Source of the DNA: Megalobrama amblycephala
Lineage: Eukaryota; Chordata; Actinopteri; Cypriniformes; Xenocyprididae
NCBI RefSeq assembly: GCF_018812025.1
Contig: NC_063061.1
Span: 38,918,544-38,982,543 of the forward strand
Reading direction: 5' to 3'
Length of the DNA stretch: 64,000 nt
Part shown: positions 58,801 through 64,000 of the stretch, piece after piece
Layout of the letters: each line of letters opens with the position of its first letter
Numbering within the stretch: the first letter of the stretch is position 1
Notes under the pieces: model-generated
What the model saw: only the letters and a program-made list of their open reading frames with translations
What the model was told of the DNA's origin: nothing
Database searches by the model: none
Translations under genes and position numbers: made by a program

Positions 58801-61800
58801 TGCTCACAAAAGCTCACCGTAATGACGTTTTGTTTCTCACAGCTCACATGAGCAGATCTTCCTGGGTGGGTCTCAATGACATCGACAGAGAGGGAACATT
58901 TGTGTGGACAGACGGAACTCAAGCTGTAAGTTATCAGACCTTAAACTTCATCAAATGAACCGATACATCTGACTGCACAAAGTGAGAAAGCTTCTGGTGC
59001 ATACGCATACCTGAGAAATGCTGAGAAACTATTTCGAGTTCAATCCTCACCCTGTAGAAAGAGCAATGATTCTGGATCAGCTTTATTTTGAGTGTATGTG
59101 TTTCTCTGAAGGACTTCCTGCCGTGGGAGACGAACCAGCCTGATAACTGGCAGAATAATGAAGACTGTGTTCACATCCGAGGGACTGAGCACCAAGATAC
59201 AGGGAAAATCAACGACCTGCCCTGCACAGCCACTTACCCTTTCATTTGCCAGAAAGGTGGGAACTTTTCCTGTTTGATTTTATTGTTTACACATATATTG
59301 TTCAATGCATTGTTTTAGTGAGTTACACTAGCCTTTCGTTAATCTACTTTATACCTATCATGTTCTTCAAATCCATTCAGTTCCATGAAGTTGTGATTCT
59401 GAAATATTGATTTATTTTATTATTAATTATTTTTCAGCAAAAGGTCAAGGGCCACCCGCTCCCCCAACAACTGGTCCAGGTACAGATTATACATACATAT
59501 ATACACATCCTGAAAATGTTAACCCCTTAGTATATGCGTATTCATCTTTATGATTTTAGAAATCCAGAAAAATGTAAATCTAATAACAACAGGAAAAATT
59601 AATCAAAAATCATGTGTACAGACAGTAAGATTTCCTTCTTCCATTGAAGCTCAAAATGCTCTTTAGATGATGTCTGATCCCGCTGGAGAACATGATCCTC
59701 AGTTTAAGTTCATGTTGCTCCAGATGCACAGCAAACACTGAGACATTCTTACATTCATGTTTGTTTCAGATTTACTTATGGTACATTTCTGTCTCTTCGC
59801 ATTCGACTGTAAAGGGTACGTTTATACTGAAAATGGAAAACTTTTTCCTTTGCATTTTTCACGTAAGGACAATCGCCATTATCAAATTGATCCTCATTCA
59901 CATGGATCCACGAAAACAAATAAAAGTGCTGTATTCTGCTGCCAGGCCAGTAGATGGCAATGTCACTTTGTAAAGAAAAACCATGCGCCTGCAGACTGAA
60001 CACGTATACTCATGTGCGCGACATTACCGTTTTCACAAATGTGCGTTTGTGTAGTTTACACAGAGACGACAACAGTAAACTTCACTTGGAAACCCGTTTT
60101 TAAAAGTTTGTGCTTTCAGGCCCCCAGAACGCCATTATTGTGTAAATGAAAGGCCAAAACGCATAAAAAGTTTCACGTTTTTAGTTGAAAATGGAGTCAA
60201 GTAAATGACCCCTTAGTGTCCAATTATTCCACTCTTGAACTTCTTATTTCCTTTACTGCTTCTGTCAGGCTGGAATGAGAAGTGCGGCTCCTGGGTCGCC
60301 GACCCGTTCAATGATTACTGTTACCTGTTTACGACTCTGTCCATGAGAAAGTGGGCTGATGCCCGTGCAGATTGTGTGAATCAGGGTGGAGATCTGATCA
60401 GCATCACCGAGCCGTTTGAACAGGGCTTCATCCAAGGTTAGTTTTGAACACAGACATGCCAGTTACATTTGGAGTTTCTGAATGGACTTTTCCAGATCCT
60501 TTTACACTCATTTCTGACATTCACTCATCTTCAGCTCAGATCCAGGCGGTTCCCACAGGAGTTTCCCTGTGGATGGGGGCTCATGACTCCATCACCGAGG
60601 GCGGCTGGACGTGGACAGATGGTTCTCCCTTCCGCTACATAAACTGGGCTGCAGGTGATGCTTTACGATGAGATGATGAAGCATCTTTTAAACTTTTTTT
60701 TCTTCATTTATCCAATTTCAAGTTAAATGGAGAAGATAATCTGCACGTTTAATTGACTGTTAAAGGAAACCCTGATGATTATTACGGTGAAGACTGCCTG
60801 TCCATTCTGATCAACTCTGGAGCGTGGAATGACGATAACTGTGAGAATAACAGAGGATATATCTGCAAGCGTCGTGGTGCGTTCTGCTGCCCCATTCATA
60901 CCTACAGAAATGAGATGTAATGAAGTATTGATAGAGTTTAGAAAACATGTCTTCTCTCTTTTCAGGGAATACACCCGAGCCTCCTCCGCCACATGATGGT
61001 ATGTTTGGCTTCTGTTTATTATGTAACGTGCAACTCTAGAGCCTTTCTGAGTTTCTGCTTGTCTTCTTCTCTAGGTTTCTACACCACATACGCCTGTCAG
61101 GACTCCAGCTTGGTCCTTCACTGCCCCCAGAACAGCGTCATCAACATCCAGTCGGCTTTTTACGGACGCCGCAGTGACAAGATCTGCCCATATGGAGACG
61201 GAGCCTCTGGTAACTCACAGCACTAAGAGTGTAAATGAGTAGGTTTCAATTGTTCGTACAGGATTTCTGACGTACTGGTGATCTTTCAGGTGTGTGCACT
61301 GTTGAGGGAACGCTGGCTTTGGCCAGGAAAAACTGTGATAACAGAGAGTTCTGTTTCCTGTTCGCACACGCTGAGACTGACCCCTGCCCGACCGTCTCCA
61401 AATACCTGGAGGTGGTTTTCAGCTGTGAGCAGAACGGTGAGAGAGGACCTGAATATGAATGAAAGAAATGTTGTAAATGCTTGAAGTCACTGTCTGAACA
61501 TCATCCCAATTAAAAAGAGGTTTAGATGAAGAAGGAGAAAAAAACTTGAAAAAACTTCTAATGCAGTAGTAAATGTTGCAGTAGATGATCTTGATGATTC
61601 TGTGTTTCCAGTGTGTTTGAGAGGCTTGGGTGTGGAGGATGGAAATGTCACTAATTCAATGCTCTCGGCATCATCATCTCTCAGTGGAAATGGGCCGGAT
61701 AAAGGTCGCCTGAATGGGAACTCATGCTGGATGCCCTCTGCTTCCGGTCAGTCTCCTGAATCACCCATAGTAAGGTTTTAGATATAAGTCCTTCACATCT

Positions 61801-63584
61801 CCTCCCTGACGTTCCAACTCACACTGTGTGTTTCAGCAAACTCCTGGATTCAGGTGAATGTGGGACAGCTGAAGAAGATCACCGGGGTGGTCATTCAGGG
61901 CTGCCCGTCAACAGAGCACTGGGTTACTATGTTTAAGATCCAGACCAGCACAGATGGCCTGAACTGGAATGACTACAGCAGTGACGGAGGGGTAAAAACA
62001 CACATGCTCATAGTTGTTCTGAGGAGCATCTATGCATCTATCTGAAAAGATCAGACATGATGAGTTCATGCGATGCTGATGGTGATTCTGTCACAGGAGT
62101 ATCCGGGTTCTGTGGACAAGACGACTCCAGAGACACGCTTGTTGGGGACGCCGATCTCCGCACAGTACGTCCGGGTTCTGCCGCTGCAGTGGAATGGTCA
62201 AGTGGGATTGCGTCTGGACATTCTGGGCTGCGTACCGGACTGTGAGTTCAACAGAAGCGATGAATTTGTTGTTGTGGCTCTTTTAAACTGAAATAGAACT
62301 ATAATTCAGTGTGTATTAAAACAGTCTTTTCCCTCTTTTTTGGGTTGTTGCCGTTTCTTCAGATGCTGTTTCTTGCAGTGCAAAACCCAACCTGGACCAC
62401 TCCATAGACAGAATGACGTAATTATTCAGTCTTTGAATGTCTGAAACACTGCACATCTGGTGTCTCCATTACTGAACACACCTGATTTAAATAATCAGCA
62501 TAACGCTGGACATACAGTGCTGTGGAGTCGCAACCAATCATCTAAATCCTTTATAGTGCATGATGTAGAACAACTGTTATAGATTTACGTTTTACTTTGA
62601 ATCACATTTAAACAGTGTTGGAGAAAGTTAATGCTCACATTTAGTCAAGAACTACAGTAACCATCATGTTCACACACAACGCCTCTACACTTAAGATTCT
62701 CTCAACATGGAGCTCCTGTCAGTCAATACATGGGAAAACAAAGTAACTTGTGTTACTTATTTGAAAAAGTAACTCAGATATTTTGTTGCAAATTTAAAAG
62801 TAATGCGTTACTTTACAAGTTACTTGAAATAAGTCATCTGATTATATAACTCAAGTTACCTGTAATGCGTTACCTCCAACACTGCATTCAAAAGCATTTC
62901 TCTTTGTGTTCTTGTTGGTTTCAGGGTTCACTGCCCTGCGGGTTGTGCCAGGGAGGCGTATTCTGTGTACGGGACAGATATGTATCGCGGGGTATGAGTA
63001 TGATAAATTATATCCTGACCCCCCGATTCTAGTGTAAGTGAACCAAACGCTTCAGTTGAGCATTTTTCTCATGATTCAGGACTCTAATATCTGTGCGGCT
63101 GCGATCCACGCCGGAGTGGTTTTGAATGACATCGGAGGAGACTGTACTCTGCTCAAAGCTGACGGTCAGAACTTCTACAGTGGATCCACCAGGAACGGCA
63201 TCGTCTCCAGACAGTAAGTGTCTTCAGTCTTCTCTGGAATACCTGCGGACGAGTCAGATATAGAGTGAAATGTGCTGTGTATTTGTGTCTCAGGTTCGAT
63301 GGGCTCTACTCTGTGTCCTACCAATTTACTGATGGAGGTGAGACAAAGTCTTCTAACTAACCACAACATTATTCACTATTGCAAAGCTCTGAATGGTGTG
63401 TCTCTTTCAGAGTTGAGGTGTTCTGGTCCAGACTGGTACGAGTTTGGAGAGTTCTGCTACAAGCCATTCGAAGAGAAGACAACGTGGCATAATGCGCGGA
63501 CGGCCTGCAGGAAGCTGGGAGCAGATCTGGCGTCGATCATGTCCATGACGGAGCAGAGCTGGCTGGAAAGCTACCTGTACCTGG
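52385..63584 (+). CDS. Mosaic multi-lectin receptor: CTLD x6, SUEL, F5/8C, LCCL (3' end not seen)
   Basis: Exons: 52385-52427, 53911-54056, 54139-54251, 54539-54672, 54913-55136, 55288-55397, 55472-55644, 55803-55938, 56018-56100, 56334-56453, 56545-56646, 58572-58730, 58843-58925, 59112-59256, 59438-59479, 60269-60436, 60535-60654, 60766-60876, 60966-60998, 61075-61209, 61290-61436, 61612-61746, 61837-61991, 62097-62241, 62363-62417, 62925-62991, 63080-63213, 63294-63337 and 63411-63584. They sum to 3,436 bases with one unbroken frame (about 1,145 residues). Order: signal peptide MFLFVFILVGLIHS; CTLD1-5; Pro-rich linker; SUEL lectin; discoidin; LCCL; CTLD6, which is unfinished. CTLD strings recall macrophage mannose receptor relatives, but the expected ricin-like and fibronectin II domains are absent and the last three domain types do not belong to that family. 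A membrane anchor would lie beyond the window. Role inferred: carbohydrate recognition at the surface or outside the cell. Confidence 0.85.
52768..52841. repeat. (TA)n microsatellite
   Basis: About 37 TA units in the first intron of the lectin gene. Confidence 0.97.
52842..53910. other. First intron of the lectin gene
   Basis: Very AT-rich, low-complexity intron with a poly-T run near 53571. No exon. Confidence 0.6.
53911..54672 (+). other. CTLD1 (residues about 19-145)
   Basis: Three exons. Begins CEEGWRPYEEKCYFF, contains the WIGLNDVASEGNWEWSDG core, and has QPDNW with a following NEDC, then WNDETC and YICK. QPD plus WND is the full calcium-site pair found in galactose-type C-type lectins. 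This is the most canonical domain in the gene. Confidence 0.9.
54696..54880 (+). mobile_element. tRNA-derived SINE in a lectin-gene intron
   Basis: Head with A-box-like GTTAGAGAGTCAGACTGG and B-box GGTTCGATTCTC at tRNA spacing. The body (GAGGTGCCCTAGAGCAAGACA and onward) matches a common fish SINE. Confidence 0.8.
54913..55644 (+). other. CTLD2 (residues about 146-314)
   Basis: Three exons. Begins CDTENGWQPYGSNCYKR and ends PYMCKRALN. It keeps QPD but has WRTHVC where WND is expected, so calcium-dependent sugar binding is doubtful. The third exon needs the acceptor at 55470-55471 to stay in frame. Confidence 0.8.
55803..56646 (+). other. CTLD3 (residues about 315-461)
   Basis: Four exons. 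Contains CPSGWLSFSGSCYWL, LWIGISDKDQDGTFRWVD and GYICKMPGG. It lacks EPN/QPD (NFPQNTANQWDC) and has WESTNC in place of WND. It is probably structural rather than sugar-binding. Confidence 0.85.
56690..56800. repeat. Dispersed repeat fragment
   Basis: CAGTTCCTGGAGGGCCTGCA followed by GCCCTGCTCCAACACAC is a sequence recurrent in fish DNA transposons. Only one end is visible. Confidence 0.5.
57290..57520. repeat. Dispersed repeat, inverse copy at 23875-24005
   Basis: Shares the block around CAAATTTGACAAGCTATAAT with 23.9 kb in opposite orientation. Ends near TAGGTCCCCTTTAA. Confidence 0.65.
57524..58100 (-). mobile_element. SINE3-type retroposon with 5S rRNA-derived head
   Basis: On the minus strand the head at about 57995-58060 reads GAAGCTAAGCAGGGCTGAGC and then TGGATGGGAGACCTCCTGGG. 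These are the A-box and C-box regions of 5S rRNA. The body follows and an (ATT)n tail lies at 57524-57538. This matches the 5S-headed SINE3 class of zebrafish and relatives. It is not a functional 5S gene because the 5S part is cut off and diverged. Confidence 0.9.
58128..58310. mobile_element. hAT MITE, 183 bp
   Basis: Ends CAGTGGTTCCCAAACCTGTC and its exact inverse, flanked by near-identical 8-bp repeats CAATAAAG (58120-58127) and CAATAGAG (58311-58318). It is a non-autonomous hAT element inside a lectin-gene intron. Confidence 0.9.
58572..59256 (+). other. CTLD4 (residues about 462-590)
   Basis: Three exons. Begins CDEGYLLFGEHCYHF, contains WVGLNDIDREGTFVWTDG, QPDNW plus NEDC, then INDLPC (Ile for Trp in the WND motif) and PFICQK. 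The calcium site is nearly complete, galactose-type by motif. Confidence 0.88.
59438..59479 (+). other. Pro/Gly linker exon
   Basis: A 42-base symmetrical phase-1 exon encoding a short linker (KGQGPPAPPTTGP) between CTLD4 and CTLD5. Confidence 0.7.
59480..60268. other. Intron between linker and CTLD5
   Basis: No exon recognised. The part at 59800-60190 is self-complementary in places and may be a MITE. Confidence 0.4.
60269..60876 (+). other. CTLD5 (residues about 605-737)
   Basis: Three exons. Contains CGSWVADPFNDYCYLF, LWMGAHDSITEGGWTWTDG, NPDDYYGEDC and WNDDNCENNRGYICKRR. It keeps WND but has NPD in place of EPN/QPD, so sugar preference cannot be read from the motif. Confidence 0.88.
60966..60998 (+). 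other. Pro-rich linker exon
   Basis: A 33-base phase-1 exon (NTPEPPPPHD) separating the CTLD array from the SUEL domain. Confidence 0.7.
61075..61436 (+). other. SUEL / galactose-binding lectin domain
   Basis: Two exons. Encodes YACQDSSLVLHCPQNSVI, INIQSAFYGRRS, CPYGD then VCTVEGT, with cysteine spacing and ending CPTVSKYLEVVFSCE. This is the rhamnose/galactose-binding SUEL fold seen in latrophilins and fish egg lectins. Start and end both lie on phase-1 introns. Confidence 0.9.
61612..62241 (+). other. F5/8 type C (discoidin) domain
   Basis: Three exons. Shows LGVEDGNVTNSMLSASSS, NSWIQVNVGQLKKITGVVIQ, FKIQTSTDGLNWNDY and AQYVRVLPLQWNG, ending LRLDILGC. This is the full discoidin pattern, which binds phospholipid, collagen or glycans depending on the protein. 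Confidence 0.93.
62363..63337 (+). other. LCCL domain
   Basis: Four exons. A short lead-in with SCSAKP is followed by VHCPAGCAREAYSVYGTDMY, CAAAIHAGVVLNDIGGDC and NGIVSRQFDGLYSVSYQF. The HCP.GC start, the AAIHAG core and a late NGI are typical of LCCL domains (Limulus factor C, cochlin, CRISPLD, DCBLD). Confidence 0.92.
63411..63584 (+). other. CTLD6, first exon
   Basis: Begins CSGPDWYEFGEFCYKPF and includes TWHNARTACRKLGADLASI. It ends in phase 1 at a GTATG donor. The rest of this domain lies beyond the mapped exons. Confidence 0.88.
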
Positions 63585-64000
63585 GTATGTGTATTTATTA
63601 GGGTACAAATAAACACACCGATTATGACTGAAATCACAGCTAGACCCTCTTTAGCTTCAGTATTAGTAAAGAGACGCTGCCAGGTAGAATAAATTCACAC
63701 ACAATCACTCTCTCACTTATGCATTCATATAAATGTAATCTTTACTGTGCTACTTCATCTGTATCTGATTTAGAATGAGCAGAATTATGTGAGAATTATA
63801 ACGTCCCAAAGACAAAAGAACTGATAAAAATTAGATGTTATGTGGGACAATAGCCTAGTGAGCAGCACTGTCGTATGTCAGAGCTGTGCACAAAACAACC
63901 TGTGTTCGAGTTTCAGCTCGAGGTTCAGGCTTATTTGTTCATTAATCAGTAACTAGTCGATGGCGACTCGACTTTCATCACATAATAGACTTTCAACCCC
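63585..64000. other. Intron of the lectin gene, with a SINE head
   Basis: No further exon before the window ends. Positions 63848-63940 (TAGCCTAGTGAGCAGCACTG, then a B-box-like TGTTCGAGTTTCAG) look like a tRNA-derived SINE head on the plus strand. Confidence 0.55.

Noticed and set aside
61854..62291. Independent small genes at the discoidin region
   Set aside because: These frames are exons of the lectin gene read into neighbouring introns. Splice borders and phase link them to the larger gene.

Overview
This window is vertebrate nuclear DNA from a ray-finned fish, most likely a cyprinid (inferred). The evidence is short exons with GT-AG introns, a clear KLHL8 orthologue, and a repeat set typical of fish: Tc1/mariner, several hAT families, a 5S-rRNA-derived SINE, tRNA-derived SINEs, an L2-type LINE and a BEL/Pao LTR element. 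It contains one 1,000-base assembly gap (29750-30749).

Layout from left to right. 240-694 (+): last membrane-spanning exons of a CD36/LIMP-2 family receptor. 0.7-8.4 kb: repeat-rich DNA with MITEs and one orphan coding fragment. 8381-16179: a nearly full-length BEL/Pao retrotransposon with LTRs, a 5-bp target duplication and at least two frame breaks. 17903-20241 (-): a complete four-exon vmo1 gene (secreted vitelline membrane outer layer 1 protein). 28986-29166 carries a second, orphan copy of its last exon. 20.7-23.3 kb: an 833-bp tandem duplication interrupted by a transposon. 24540-27504: a hAT element split by a Tc1 copy. 29.7-31.2 kb: assembly gap followed by a 9-bp minisatellite. 31.2-41 kb: an A-rich, gene-free tract that contains a diverged multi-kilobase duplication and an L2 LINE fragment.

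The gene-rich right side starts with klhl8 (43911-49710, +; nine coding exons, 604 residues), a BTB-BACK-Kelch Cullin-3 adaptor. Its upstream region carries a long palindrome around a CACGTG core and a ZNF143/THAP11-type motif. Next is the most interesting locus (52385 to beyond 63584, +): a large secreted or cell-surface lectin. It has a signal peptide, five complete C-type lectin domains, a SUEL/galactose-binding lectin domain, an F5/8 type C (discoidin) domain, an LCCL domain and then a sixth C-type lectin domain that runs off the mapped exons. About 1,145 residues are visible over 29 exons. Every domain boundary lies on a phase-1 intron, the classic sign of assembly by exon shuffling.

I see no operon-like cooperation between the genes; they are independent vertebrate loci in repeat-rich DNA. 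All calls come from reading the sequence and from family knowledge. No database search was possible.
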